Shown: positions 28,247-36,557 of the stretch, in pieces
Position numbering within the stretch: position 1 is the stretch's first letter
Layout: each line of letters opens with the position of its first letter
Origin: Petrimonas sulfuriphila
GTDB taxonomy: Bacteria; Bacteroidota; Bacteroidia; Bacteroidales; Dysgonomonadaceae
DNA length: 64,000 nt
Assembly (NCBI GenBank): GCA_038561985.1
Contig: CP073276.1
Span: 2,356,001-2,420,000, forward strand
Direction: 5' to 3'
The notes under the pieces: generated by a model
What the model saw: the letters and a program-made list of their open reading frames with translations, nothing else
Databases searched by the model: none
What the model was told of the DNA's origin: nothing
Program-made: the position numbers and the translations under genes

Positions 28247-29467
28247 ATGACGAAGATAAAAGTACAAAATCCTATTGTGGAAATCGATGGCGATGAGATG
28301 ACTCGGATTATCTGGTCGTTTATCAAGCAGCAGTTGATATTGCCGTACCTCGATGTAGATATAAAATATTACGATTTGAGTATTCAGAACCGGGATGCTA
28401 CCCATGACCAGGTTACAGTTGAGGCTGCAGAAGCTATCAAAAAATATAACGTGGGCGTCAAGTGTGCTACCATCACGCCCGATGAAGTGCGGGTTAAAGA
28501 GTTTGGATTAAAGCATATGTGGAAGTCTCCCAACGGAACTATCCGGAACATCGTTGGAGGGACGGTTTTCCGTGAACCCATTGTTTGTTCCAATATCCCG
28601 CGGTACGTTCCGGGCTGGACGCAACCGATCATTATCGGGCGTCATGCGTTTGGTGACCAGTATCGTGCCACGGATAAGATTGTCAAAGGGAAAGGTAAGC
28701 TGAAACTTACTTTTACCGCTGAAAATGGTGACGTGCAAGAATGGGAGGTTTACAACTTCGAAGGAGACGGAGTGGCCATGGCCATGTTCAATACCGATGA
28801 ATCGATTTATGGATTTGCCCGTTCGTCATTTCAAATGGCGCTCACGAAAAAGTATCCGCTATATATGTCCACTAAAAATACTATTCTGAAGGCATACGAT
28901 GGTCGCTTCAAGGATATTTTCCAGGAAGTGTATGAGAATGAGTTCAGGGAGTTGTTTCAGGAAGCCGGGATTACCTATGAGCATCGGCTGATCGATGACA
29001 TGGTGGCATCAGCGATGAAATGGAACGGTGGTTTTGTGTGGGCCTGTAAGAATTACGACGGCGATGTACAGTCGGATACCGTAGCACAGGGTTTCGGATC
29101 GCTGGGAATGATGTCTTCGGTTTTGGTAACACCCGACGGACGTACAGTGGAAGCTGAAGCTGCACACGGAACGGTAACACGCCATTATCGTCAGCATCAG
29201 CAAGGCAAGGAAACCAGCACCAATCCGATCGCATCAATCTTTGCGTGGACTCGCGGTTTGGAACACAGAGGAAAGCTTGATGGCAACCAAGAACTTATTG
29301 ATTTCTGTCAAAAGCTGGAACAGGTGTGTGTGGAAACCGTTGAGAACGGAGAAATGACCAAAGACCTGGCAGTACTGGTATATGGCGATGATGTGAAAGG
29401 AAAATACCTGAATACGCAGGATTTCCTGGCTGCGCTAAAGCGCAATCTGGATAAAAAATTAAATTGA
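28247..29467 (+). CDS. icd2: isocitrate dehydrogenase, eukaryote-like NADP type
   Basis: A 406-residue enzyme of the homodimeric eukaryote-like subfamily, distinct in sequence from the upstream bacterial-type enzyme. It starts [23 protein letters not shown]; the substrate-binding segment is [13 protein letters not shown]. The NADP-binding segment reads [20 protein letters not shown], keeping the Arg-His pair that binds the 2'-phosphate in human IDH1. It begins one base after the gltA stop. Two isocitrate dehydrogenases of opposite predicted cofactor preference thus flank citrate synthase. A strong terminator follows. Confidence 0.94.
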   Translation: MTKIKVQNPIVEIDGDEMTRIIWSFIKQQLILPYLDVDIKYYDLSIQNRDATHDQVTVEAAEAIKKYNVGVKCATITPDEVRVKEFGLKHMWKSPNGTIRNIVGGTVFREPIVCSNIPRYVPGWTQPIIIGRHAFGDQYRATDKIVKGKGKLKLTFTAENGDVQEWEVYNFEGDGVAMAMFNTDESIYGFARSSFQMALTKKYPLYMSTKNTILKAYDGRFKDIFQEVYENEFRELFQEAGITYEHRLIDDMVASAMKWNGGFVWACKNYDGDVQSDTVAQGFGSLGMMSSVLVTPDGRTVEAEAAHGTVTRHYRQHQQGKETSTNPIASIFAWTRGLEHRGKLDGNQELIDFCQKLEQVCVETVENGEMTKDLAVLVYGDDVKGKYLNTQDFLAALKRNLDKKLN

Positions 29468-29495
29468 TATACGTAGTTTTCAGGTTATCAGATAG

Positions 29496-29532
29496 AACGG
29501 CTCACGCGGAATAACGTCGCGGAGCCGTTTTT
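29496..29532 (+). terminator. intrinsic terminator after icd2
   Basis: AACGGCTCACGCG (29496-29508) pairs with CGCGGAGCCGTT (29518-29529) with one bulged A and a 9-base loop, then a T tract to 29532. It ends the acn-icd-gltA-icd2 transcript and lies just before the convergent aguB stop. Confidence 0.85.
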
Positions 29533-29533
29533 G

Positions 29534-30406
29534 TTAATCCCTGAACCGTCGTGTCAATTCCCCGTACTCATCGATGCGGCGATCGCGAAGGAAAGGCCAC
29601 CAGCGACGGACGTTTTCGGTGCGGGTTTTATCTATTTCAACAACCTGAGTTATTTCACCTTCTGCTGCCTGAAATAGGAACTCACCTTGTGGTCCGCAGA
29701 TAAAGCTGTTTCCCCAGAATGAAATCCCGCGAGTCTGGCCCGATGGGTCAGGTTCGTAACCGGTACGGTTCACCGCAATTACTGGAATGCCGTTTGCTAC
29801 GGCGTGCCCGCGCTGAACAGTGATCCACGCTTCACGTTGACGATTCTTTTCGTCTTCGGTATCGGAGGACTCATAGCCGATAGCGGTGGGGTAGATGAGC
29901 ACTTCTGCTCCCGCTAAAGCCATCATTCGGGCAGCCTCGGGATACCATTGGTCCCAGCAGACCAGCACACCAAGTTTTCCCACCGATGTATCTATGGGGT
30001 TAAAACCCAAATCACCGGGAGTGAAATAAAATTTTTCGTAATAGGCCGGATCGTCGGGTATATGCATTTTGCGGTATTTTCCGGCTATTGTTCCATCTTT
30101 TTCAATGACCACAGCTGTATTGTGATACAGCCCAGGAGCCCGTTTTTCGAAAAGAGATAACAGGATAACCACTCCCAGCTCTTTTGCCAGTTGGCCAAAT
30201 GAATGGGTGGAAGGGCCCGGAATGGTCTCTGCCTGGTCGAATATACCCGTCTCTTCGGTCTGACAAAAGTACAGTCCGTTATGCAATTCTTGTAACACAA
30301 TTAGGTCTGCTCCTTTCGATACTAAGTCGCGGATTTTTGACTGCAATCGCGAAACGTTCTCGTTTCTGTCTGTCGTGTTGGCTTGTTGTATTATTCCGAT
30401 TTTCAT
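29534..30406 (-). CDS. aguB: N-carbamoylputrescine amidase
   Basis: A nitrilase-superfamily amidase of 290 residues that cleaves N-carbamoylputrescine to putrescine, CO2 and ammonia. The Glu-Lys-Cys triad appears as Glu in LQELHNGLYF, Lys in GKYRKMHIPDD and Cys in VLVCWDQWYPEAAR. The upstream neighbour is agmatine deiminase, which makes the substrate; the gap is 61 bases. The pair converts agmatine to putrescine. Confidence 0.93.
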   Translation of the reverse strand: MKIGIIQQANTTDRNENVSRLQSKIRDLVSKGADLIVLQELHNGLYFCQTEETGIFDQAETIPGPSTHSFGQLAKELGVVILLSLFEKRAPGLYHNTAVVIEKDGTIAGKYRKMHIPDDPAYYEKFYFTPGDLGFNPIDTSVGKLGVLVCWDQWYPEAARMMALAGAEVLIYPTAIGYESSDTEDEKNRQREAWITVQRGHAVANGIPVIAVNRTGYEPDPSGQTRGISFWGNSFICGPQGEFLFQAAEGEITQVVEIDKTRTENVRRWWPFLRDRRIDEYGELTRRFRD

Positions 30407-30467
30407 ATGTTGTCTGATTGGTAGAAAAAATCCGCTTGGCGCCGGCGGAAGAATAGTAAATCCTAAA

Positions 30468-31490
30468 TCAAATAAAACCTTTCGGAAATTGCATCGTTAC
30501 ACAGTGGAGTGAGCCGTGTTGCTTGATCAAAGGCAGACAATCGACGCCGATTATTTCACGATAGGGAAATGCCTTTTGCAGTTGTTTTTTTGCCATTTCG
30601 TCTTTTGCGGATGCATAAGTAGGCATTAAAACAGCATCGTTGATAATCAGAAAATTGGCGTAAGTGGCGGGAAGTCTATAGCCGTCATGATACACAGCAT
30701 CCGCCATGGGTAGCGGAATTAACCTGTAAGGCTTCCCTTCGGTGGTTTTGAACGATCCCAGTTCATTTTCCATACGCTTGAGTTCATCGAAATGCTCGTC
30801 GGTTTTATCGTCACATTTTACGTATGCGATAGTCTGTTCGTCGCAAAATCGGGCAAGTGTATCCACGTGGCTGTCGGTGTCGTCTCCGGCCAAATAACCG
30901 TGGTTGAGCCACAAAATCCGATGCACCCCGAATGTTGATTTCAGGTACTCGTCAATCTCCTCCAGCATCATTGGCTGATTGCGGTTAGGGGCCATCAGGC
31001 ATTGCGATGTGGTAAGCAAAGTTCCCTTTCCGTTCGATTCTATTGAACCGCCTTCCAGAATAAATCTTTTCTTGCTTGTATATTGAACCTCGGGTTTGAA
31101 TTCTTCTTGACGGAAAAGATGTTGTGTGATTTGATTATCGTGGTTGGCGGCAAACTTAAGTCCCCAACCGTTAAAACCGAAATCGAAAAGCATTGGTTTT
31201 CCATTGATAAAAACCGAAATAGCACCGTGGTCACGCGACCAGGTATCGTTGCTTTTCAGTTCCGACGTAATAAGATTTTTACGTTCTTGAGGCGTGAAAT
31301 GTTTCACAACCTCGTCTTCTTCCGGGCATACGACTAGCAGCTTTTCCCTTTTCAGAATTTCTTTCGAAAATGTCACATAACATTCCGTAACTTCCTCCAA
31401 GGTGTCGAACCAGTCAGTACCGGCGTGAGGCCAAGTGACCAACACACCGCTCTGCGGATACCATTCCGGCGGAAAAACAACGTTGTTCAT
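30468..31490 (-). CDS. aguA: agmatine deiminase
   Basis: A 340-residue enzyme of the peptidyl-arginine deiminase fold that hydrolyses agmatine to N-carbamoylputrescine. The nucleophilic Cys is in HGSLHCVTMQFP near the C-terminus. Other active-site segments are TWSRDHGAISV, FILEGGSIESNGKG and LAGDDTDSHVDTLARF. It starts 6 bases after lpxA and so is probably transcribed with the lipid A genes, followed by aguB. Confidence 0.93.
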   Translation of the reverse strand: MNNVVFPPEWYPQSGVLVTWPHAGTDWFDTLEEVTECYVTFSKEILKREKLLVVCPEEDEVVKHFTPQERKNLITSELKSNDTWSRDHGAISVFINGKPMLFDFGFNGWGLKFAANHDNQITQHLFRQEEFKPEVQYTSKKRFILEGGSIESNGKGTLLTTSQCLMAPNRNQPMMLEEIDEYLKSTFGVHRILWLNHGYLAGDDTDSHVDTLARFCDEQTIAYVKCDDKTDEHFDELKRMENELGSFKTTEGKPYRLIPLPMADAVYHDGYRLPATYANFLIINDAVLMPTYASAKDEMAKKQLQKAFPYREIIGVDCLPLIKQHGSLHCVTMQFPKGFI

Positions 31491-31496
31491 CGATTT

Positions 31497-32285
31497 TTAT
31501 CCTTCCATATTTCCGCGAATAATTCCGCGGGACGAATTTTTGACGAAATCAATGATATGATTTCGCTCTTTCGTTTCCGGCAATTCGTTCTCAATTCTTT
31601 CCAGCGCCTGTGTGGTGTTGTATCCAGCTAAATACAGATACCTGTATACATCCTGGATGGAATTTATCACTTCGCTTGAAAATCCCCTGCGTCGTAACCC
31701 AACAAAATTCAAACCTACATAAGTAAGTGGTTCGCGGCCGACCATAGTATAGGGGGGGATATCTTTCGGAACTTTGGAACCACCCTGTATCATCGTGTGC
31801 GCACCAATTCGTGAAAACTGATGTACAAGTGTCCCGCCGCTGAGAATAGCGTAATCGTCAATTTCTACTTCTCCGGCCAGTTGCGTGGCATTTCCCAGGA
31901 TGACGAAATCTTTTAATACACAATCGTGTGCCACGTGACTGTATGCCATTAACAGGCAGTCGCTGCCAACTGCTGTTTCTCCCCGTGACGCTGTGCCGCG
32001 ATTCACAGTTACACATTCGCGGACTGAAGTTCTGTCGCCAATAATGGCTAACGATTCTTCACCCCTGAATTTCAGGTCCTGCGGAATAGCGGAAATGGTA
32101 GCGTGCGGAAAAATGGTGCAATTCTTCCCGATACGTGCACCAAAAAGAACGGTTGCATATGGCATTACAACTGTTCCCTCACCAATTTCAACATTTCTGT
32201 CGATGTATGCGAAGGGTTCAATGACAACGTCTTTGCCTATTTGGGCTTCGGGATGAACAAATGCCAGTGAAGATATATTACTCAT
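31497..32285 (-). CDS. lpxA: acyl-ACP:UDP-GlcNAc O-acyltransferase
   Basis: First step of lipid A synthesis, transfer of a 3-hydroxyacyl chain to UDP-GlcNAc. The 262-residue protein shows the left-handed beta-helix hexapeptide pattern (for example IGKDVVIEPFAYIDRNVEIG), then the LpxA-type segments RECVTVNRGTA and HVAHDCVLKD, which carries the catalytic His. The C-terminus is helical. It starts 13 bases after the lpxC/fabZ stop. Confidence 0.95.
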   Translation of the reverse strand: MSNISSLAFVHPEAQIGKDVVIEPFAYIDRNVEIGEGTVVMPYATVLFGARIGKNCTIFPHATISAIPQDLKFRGEESLAIIGDRTSVRECVTVNRGTASRGETAVGSDCLLMAYSHVAHDCVLKDFVILGNATQLAGEVEIDDYAILSGGTLVHQFSRIGAHTMIQGGSKVPKDIPPYTMVGREPLTYVGLNFVGLRRRGFSSEVINSIQDVYRYLYLAGYNTTQALERIENELPETKERNHIIDFVKNSSRGIIRGNMEG

Positions 32286-32298
32286 AACTTATTGAGCA

Positions 32299-33678
32299 TT
32301 ATTTATTTTTGATTATTTGAGCGGTGAAGTCGGCTTCAGATACTATTTTATCTCCCACGAAAGCCAGTCCTCGCATGGTGGCGATGCCCCTGCGAACTTC
32401 CGACGAAAACTCTACTTTAAAAAGTATGGTATCGCCGGGAACGACCTTGCTTCGGAATTTCACATTGTCTATTTTTAGGAAATAAGTCGAATATCTTTCG
32501 GGTTCGTCAAGTCCGGAAAGCACCAGCAATCCTCCTGTCTGAGCCATGGCTTCTACCTGCAGAACTCCAGGCATAACCGGTTCATCGGGGAAATGGCCGA
32601 CGAAATAAGGCTCGTCATTGGTGATGTTTTTTACGCCTACGATGTAACTTTCGGTTTGTTCAATTACTTTGTCCACCATCAGGAAAGGATAACGGTGTGG
32701 CAACAATTGTTTTACGCGATTAATGTCCATCAGGGGTTCAACATTGGGGTCGTAAAACGGTGCTTGATTTTTGTTTTTTATCTCCCTACGGATAAGCCTT
32801 GCCAGTTGATTGTTGATTTTATGCCCCGGACGTGTAGCAATGAGCCGTCCTTTTATAGGTTTCCCTATCAGCGACATGTCTCCGATTATGTCGAGCAGTT
32901 TATGCCGTGCAGGCTCGTTAGGGAATGCCAGTTCGCGGTGATTCAGATAACCCAGCTGGTTTGCATCCATGCGAGGGACGTTTAGTTCATCGGCTATCTC
33001 ATCCAGCTCGTTCTGAGGAAGCTTTCTTTCATAAATAACGATGGCGTTATCCAGGTTACCGCCTTTGATTAGTCCGGCCTGACGCAGTTTTTGGATTTCA
33101 CGAACAAAAACAAACGTGCGTGCAGGCGCTATTTCTGTAGCAAAATTCTCCAACGATTCCAAACTGGCATATTGATTGGGGATATATTGTGATTCGAATT
33201 CTATGTTAGAATTGATCGCGAAACCATCATCCGGAAGTAACGTGATTTTAGAACCGGTTTCGGGGTCGGAGACTTCTATTTTTTTTCGTACAACATAAAA
33301 GTCTTTGTCTTTTTCCTGTTCTACAATACCTGCTTTTTCAATAGCACGAATATATTCTATGGCGCTTCCGTCAAGAATGGGAAATTCCGGCGCGTTCACT
33401 TCGATAAGACAGTTGTCTATCCCAAGTGCATAAAGTGTTGAAAACGCATGTTCAACAGTGCTGACGGTGACATTACCCACTCCCAGAACCGTGCCTCGCT
33501 GGGTATGGACAACATTTTCGGCCACCGCTTCAATAACAGGTTGATCCTCTAAATCTACCCGTTGGATCCGGTATCCGGAATCAACGGGTGCAGGATTGAA
33601 AGTTATTTCAATTTTGTAACCGGTATGAAGCCCCTGGCCTTTTAGCGTAAAGCTGGATTTTAATGTTTTCTGTTTCAC
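32299..33678 (-). CDS. lpxC/fabZ: UDP-3-O-acyl-GlcNAc deacetylase / 3-hydroxyacyl-ACP dehydratase fusion
   Basis: A 459-residue bifunctional protein typical of Bacteroidetes. Residues 1 to about 305 are LpxC, the Zn-dependent committed step of lipid A synthesis; zinc ligands appear in STVEHAFSTL and in RHKLLDIIGD. Residues about 315-459 are FabZ with YFVGHFPDEPVMPGVLQVEAMAQ, supplying the catalytic His and Glu. The fusion joins lipid A synthesis to fatty-acid elongation, which draw on the same hydroxyacyl-ACP pool. A -7 box inside a palindrome lies 44 bases upstream. Confidence 0.96.
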   Translation of the reverse strand: MKQKTLKSSFTLKGQGLHTGYKIEITFNPAPVDSGYRIQRVDLEDQPVIEAVAENVVHTQRGTVLGVGNVTVSTVEHAFSTLYALGIDNCLIEVNAPEFPILDGSAIEYIRAIEKAGIVEQEKDKDFYVVRKKIEVSDPETGSKITLLPDDGFAINSNIEFESQYIPNQYASLESLENFATEIAPARTFVFVREIQKLRQAGLIKGGNLDNAIVIYERKLPQNELDEIADELNVPRMDANQLGYLNHRELAFPNEPARHKLLDIIGDMSLIGKPIKGRLIATRPGHKINNQLARLIRREIKNKNQAPFYDPNVEPLMDINRVKQLLPHRYPFLMVDKVIEQTESYIVGVKNITNDEPYFVGHFPDEPVMPGVLQVEAMAQTGGLLVLSGLDEPERYSTYFLKIDNVKFRSKVVPGDTILFKVEFSSEVRRGIATMRGLAFVGDKIVSEADFTAQIIKNK

Positions 33679-33719
33679 CTTGTTATATCGATAAATTTAA
33701 TTTTGAGTGCAGATAATCC

Positions 33720-33739
33720 GGCAAAGATACAACTTTGCC
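33720..33739. promoter_or_regulatory. candidate -7 box and palindrome upstream of lpxC/fabZ
   Basis: On the minus strand 33722-33729 reads TATCTTTG, an exact TANNTTTG match, 44 bases upstream of the lpxC start. The box is embedded in a perfect palindrome, GGCAAAG-N6-CTTTGCC, which could be an operator. Confidence 0.45.
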
Positions 33740-33799
33740 TTGAAAAGTATGAATTTGGCTCTCCCGTTAGGTTTTTTTAGCAAAACATGTCTCCTGTTC

Positions 33800-34837
33800 T
33801 TAGGAGAGTTGTTTTTTTAACTCCTTGATTTCTTTTTCCAGCACATTTATTTGACGGTACATGTCGGGTAGCTTGGGGATGATTATGCTCGATTTGAAAT
33901 AGTTTTTTATTTGATATGCCGGCGAGCCCATTACTTCAGATCCCTCAGGAGTATTGCTGATAATTCCGGACTGTGCACCAATCTGCGATTGGTTACCGAT
34001 AGTTATATGTCCGCCTATTCCGACCTGGCCGCCTAAGACACAACCTTCACCTATTTTGGTTGATCCGGCAATTCCTACCTGAGCCGCCATAACCGTATTC
34101 TTTCCGATTTCGCAATTGTGTGCAACTTGTATTAAATTATCGAGTTTCACTCCTCGACGAATGATGGTCGATCCCATAACGGCACGATCTATAGTTGTAT
34201 TGGCACCTACTTCTACATCTTCCTCCAGTATCACATTACCGATCTGTTGGATTTTATGGTACACCCCCTCTTGTTTGCTGAACCCGAATCCGTCCGCACC
34301 AACAACAACTCCTGCGTGTAAAATACAGTTGTCGCCAATTATACAACTGTGATAGACTTTTACTCCGGCATAAATAACAACATTATTTCCGATTTTTACA
34401 TTATCCCCAATATATGCTTGCGGATAGATTTTTACGTTTTTACCCACCTGTACGTTTTCTCCGATATAGGCAAACGCTCCGACATAAATATTATCGTCAA
34501 GTTTTGCAGTTGCCGAGACGAAAGACATCGCTTCTATTCCTATTTTTGGTGGAGTTAAGCTGTTCACCAGGTCCAGCAGAGAAGCCAGAGCTGCATAAGC
34601 ATCGGGGACTTTAATTAATGTGGCAGAAACAGTTTTTTCCGGTATAAAGTCATTGTTTACCAGTACAATATCTGCCTTAGTCTCGTAAATATAATGGGTG
34701 TATTTGGGGTTGGAAAGAAAAGCAATGGTTCGTGGTTTTCCCTCTTCAATTTTTGCAAAATTATCGACTTCTACGTTCGGGTTCCCTATAATCTCTCCCT
34801 TTAGAAAGTCGGCAATTTGTTGTGCTGTAAAGGTCAT
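33800..34837 (-). CDS. lpxD: UDP-3-O-acylglucosamine N-acyltransferase
   Basis: Adds the N-linked acyl chain after LpxC. The 345-residue protein has the LpxD N-terminal uridine-binding domain (residues about 1-100), then a long hexapeptide beta-helix, and a short C-terminal helix ([14 protein letters not shown]). The catalytic His region appears as [16 protein letters not shown], and [19 protein letters not shown] is characteristic of LpxD. A 121-base gap containing a promoter box separates it from lpxC/fabZ. Confidence 0.95.
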   Translation of the reverse strand: MTFTAQQIADFLKGEIIGNPNVEVDNFAKIEEGKPRTIAFLSNPKYTHYIYETKADIVLVNNDFIPEKTVSATLIKVPDAYAALASLLDLVNSLTPPKIGIEAMSFVSATAKLDDNIYVGAFAYIGENVQVGKNVKIYPQAYIGDNVKIGNNVVIYAGVKVYHSCIIGDNCILHAGVVVGADGFGFSKQEGVYHKIQQIGNVILEEDVEVGANTTIDRAVMGSTIIRRGVKLDNLIQVAHNCEIGKNTVMAAQVGIAGSTKIGEGCVLGGQVGIGGHITIGNQSQIGAQSGIISNTPEGSEVMGSPAYQIKNYFKSSIIIPKLPDMYRQINVLEKEIKELKKQLS

Positions 34838-34892
34838 TTACTCTATTTTATTGGGTTTAAAAATGCAAATTAACAAATAAAAATCTAACAGA

Positions 34893-34900
34893 CAAAGTTA
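34893..34900 (-). promoter_or_regulatory. candidate -7 box for lpxD
   Basis: TAACTTTG on the minus strand fits TANNTTTG, 55 bases upstream of the lpxD start. It is divergent from the tRNA-Pro promoter within the same short gap. Confidence 0.4.
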
Positions 34901-34931
34901 AGCGTACAGAAAATGTTTAGTTAAGATAAAT

Positions 34932-34962
34932 TTTGCAGATTTAAAAATATAAAGTACCTTTG
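34932..34962 (+). promoter_or_regulatory. consensus Bacteroidetes promoter of tRNA-Pro
   Basis: TTTG at 34932-34935 and TACCTTTG at 34955-34962 are separated by 19 bases, matching the Bacteroidetes TTTG/TANNTTTG pattern in both boxes. The tRNA begins 13 bases downstream. Confidence 0.8.
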
Positions 34963-34974
34963 CATTCACTTTTT

Positions 34975-35050
34975 CGGGATGTAGCTCAGTCCGGTTTAGA
35001 GTACTCGTCTGGGGGGCGAGTGGTCGCTGGTTCGAATCCAGTCATCCCGA
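34975..35050 (+). tRNA. tRNA-Pro(GGG)
   Basis: The acceptor stem CGGGATG pairs fully with CATCCCG, followed by discriminator A; CCA is not encoded. The D stem is GCTC/GAGT, the anticodon stem CTCGT/GCGAG, and the anticodon loop CTGGGGG gives anticodon GGG, reading CCC. The T arm is GCTGG-TTCGAAT-CCAGT. The length is 76 bases. Confidence 0.95.
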
Positions 35051-35058
35051 CTGTTTTT

Positions 35059-35095
35059 AAAGCAATTGCGTAATTTATCGCAGTTGCTTTTTTTT
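35059..35095 (+). terminator. intrinsic terminator after tRNA-Pro
   Basis: AAAGCAATTGCG (35059-35070) pairs with CGCAGTTGCTTT (35079-35090), one wobble pair, 8-base loop, followed by a T tract to 35095. The rest of the gap up to the regulator is AT-rich and holds no gene. Confidence 0.85.
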
Positions 35096-35181
35096 GTAGC
35101 CTTTAAAAATCTTCAGTACCAAAACACATTTTCTTTTTGGTTAAAAACAACCCTCCTTGAATTTTTTCTGAAAATAATGTA

Positions 35182-35189
35182 TATATTTG
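35182..35189 (+). promoter_or_regulatory. candidate -7 box for the regulator gene
   Basis: TATATTTG fits TANNTTTG, 89 bases upstream of the regulator ATG. The palindrome at 35213-35235 would fall just downstream of the start of transcription. Confidence 0.4.
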
Positions 35190-35212
35190 AGGATTATTAA
35201 AAGTTTTTTTCG

Positions 35213-35235
35213 CAGAATGAAAGTCGTTCATTCTG
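35213..35235. promoter_or_regulatory. palindromic operator candidate in the regulator leader
   Basis: CAGAATGAA (35213-35221) and TTCATTCTG (35227-35235) are perfect inverted repeats with a 5-base spacer. The position, between the -7 box and the start codon of a LacI/AraC-type regulator, suits an autoregulatory site. Confidence 0.5.
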
Positions 35236-35278
35236 ATATTGACCCTATAGGTGAAAAAAATCTGAAAACAAGAAGTAA

Positions 35279-36442
35279 ATGAAAAGAATTCTAATACTTA
35301 TTGACTACTCCAGTGAATTCAGCCGCCGGCTACTGAGAGGTTTGATTCAATATGCTCATGAACACGGGCCTTGGTTATTTTACAGACTACCCACTTATTA
35401 TAAGACGATGTATGGAAAGGAGGGTATAATTGAATGGGCCAAAAGCTGGAAGGCCGATGCAATTTTGGCACGATGGGATCATGAAGGAACCAATTTGTTA
35501 GCCTCTTTAAATATACCTATCGTGCTACAGAATTACAAATCCAGAAGTCCTTATTTTTCCAACCTAACCGGAGATTATGTGGGTACCGGAGTGATGGCTG
35601 CTAAGTTTTTCATTATGCGCCGTTTCCGCAACTTCGCGTTTTATGGTAATAAGGGTGTTGTTTGGTCGAAGGAGAGGGCGGAGGGTTTTCAGAAAGAGGT
35701 TGAGAAAGCGGGAGGAAATTTCTTTTGTTTTGAAAGTGAAGATTTGGGGGGCAAGGAATGGAGCAGCACTCATGCCGAGTTGGATGAGTGGTTATTATCT
35801 CTTCCAAAACCTGTAGGCCTCTTTGCCTGTGACGATGATTTCGCTTTAAGAATATCTCAAATTTGTAAAATTAACAACATTAAAATTCCTGAAGAAATTT
35901 CATTGCTGGGGGTGGATAACGATGAACTGATTTGTCACCTTTCCGATCCTCCCATATCATCCATTGTAACAGACGTAGAAAAGGGAGGGTACGAAGCTGG
36001 AAGATTGATCGACCGGATGATCAAGGGAGAGATCGTAGAGCCCTTCAACATCATTATCCGGCCAACGCGGTTCGAACTTCGAAAATCGACAGAGAAGTAT
36101 GATATATCCAATGGCTATATCTCTCAAGTCGTCAATTATATCGAAGACAATTTCAACACCGACATCAATATTGAGGAACTCACAGAACTGGTTCCGCTAT
36201 CCCGGCGTAACCTGGAAGTGAAATTCAAAGAAGAGATGGGTACCACTATCTATCAATTTATCCTGAGTTGCAGGATTGACTATTTTGCTCATTTATTGCT
36301 AACAACTGACAGGACTCTATACGATATGGCCCTTGAAGCCGGTTTCAATGACTGCAAAAATATATCGCGCATTTTTAAAAAGCATAGAGGCTGCACTCCT
36401 GTAGAATTTCAAAAAAAATACAGCAATAACTTTCCACCATAA
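35279..36442 (+). CDS. XylR-type AraC family transcriptional regulator
   Basis: A 387-residue regulator with a LacI/periplasmic-binding-protein-like sensor domain (residues about 1-270; KRILILIDYSSEFSRRLLRG, then LFACDDDFALRISQICK and LLGVDNDELICHLSDPPISS) joined to an AraC-type double helix-turn-helix (about 285-385; LVPLSRRNLEVKFKEEMG and AGFNDCKNISRIFKKHRGCTP). This is the XylR layout, which senses a sugar in the cytoplasm. It is the first gene of the amino-sugar cluster and is likely to control it, so its ligand is probably an amino sugar or its phosphate (inference). Confidence 0.88.
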   Translation: MKRILILIDYSSEFSRRLLRGLIQYAHEHGPWLFYRLPTYYKTMYGKEGIIEWAKSWKADAILARWDHEGTNLLASLNIPIVLQNYKSRSPYFSNLTGDYVGTGVMAAKFFIMRRFRNFAFYGNKGVVWSKERAEGFQKEVEKAGGNFFCFESEDLGGKEWSSTHAELDEWLLSLPKPVGLFACDDDFALRISQICKINNIKIPEEISLLGVDNDELICHLSDPPISSIVTDVEKGGYEAGRLIDRMIKGEIVEPFNIIIRPTRFELRKSTEKYDISNGYISQVVNYIEDNFNTDINIEELTELVPLSRRNLEVKFKEEMGTTIYQFILSCRIDYFAHLLLTTDRTLYDMALEAGFNDCKNISRIFKKHRGCTPVEFQKKYSNNFPP

Positions 36443-36497
36443 CGTTTTTTGAGATTACTATTTCGTTATTAACGTATTTCCCATACCTGATAAAACA

Positions 36498-36505
36498 TAA
36501 TTTTG
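36498..36505 (+). promoter_or_regulatory. candidate -7 box for the transporter-nagAB operon
   Basis: TAATTTTG fits TANNTTTG, 53 bases upstream of the MFS transporter ATG, in the 115-base gap after the regulator gene. Confidence 0.4.
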
Positions 36506-36557
36506 TGTACTACAAAAATGTGGGACAAACTATTTACTTGTATTAAATCAATAAAAG

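Noticed and set aside
25534-29467. Two isocitrate dehydrogenases as an assembly duplication
   Set aside because: The two proteins belong to different subfamilies and share no long identical stretch.
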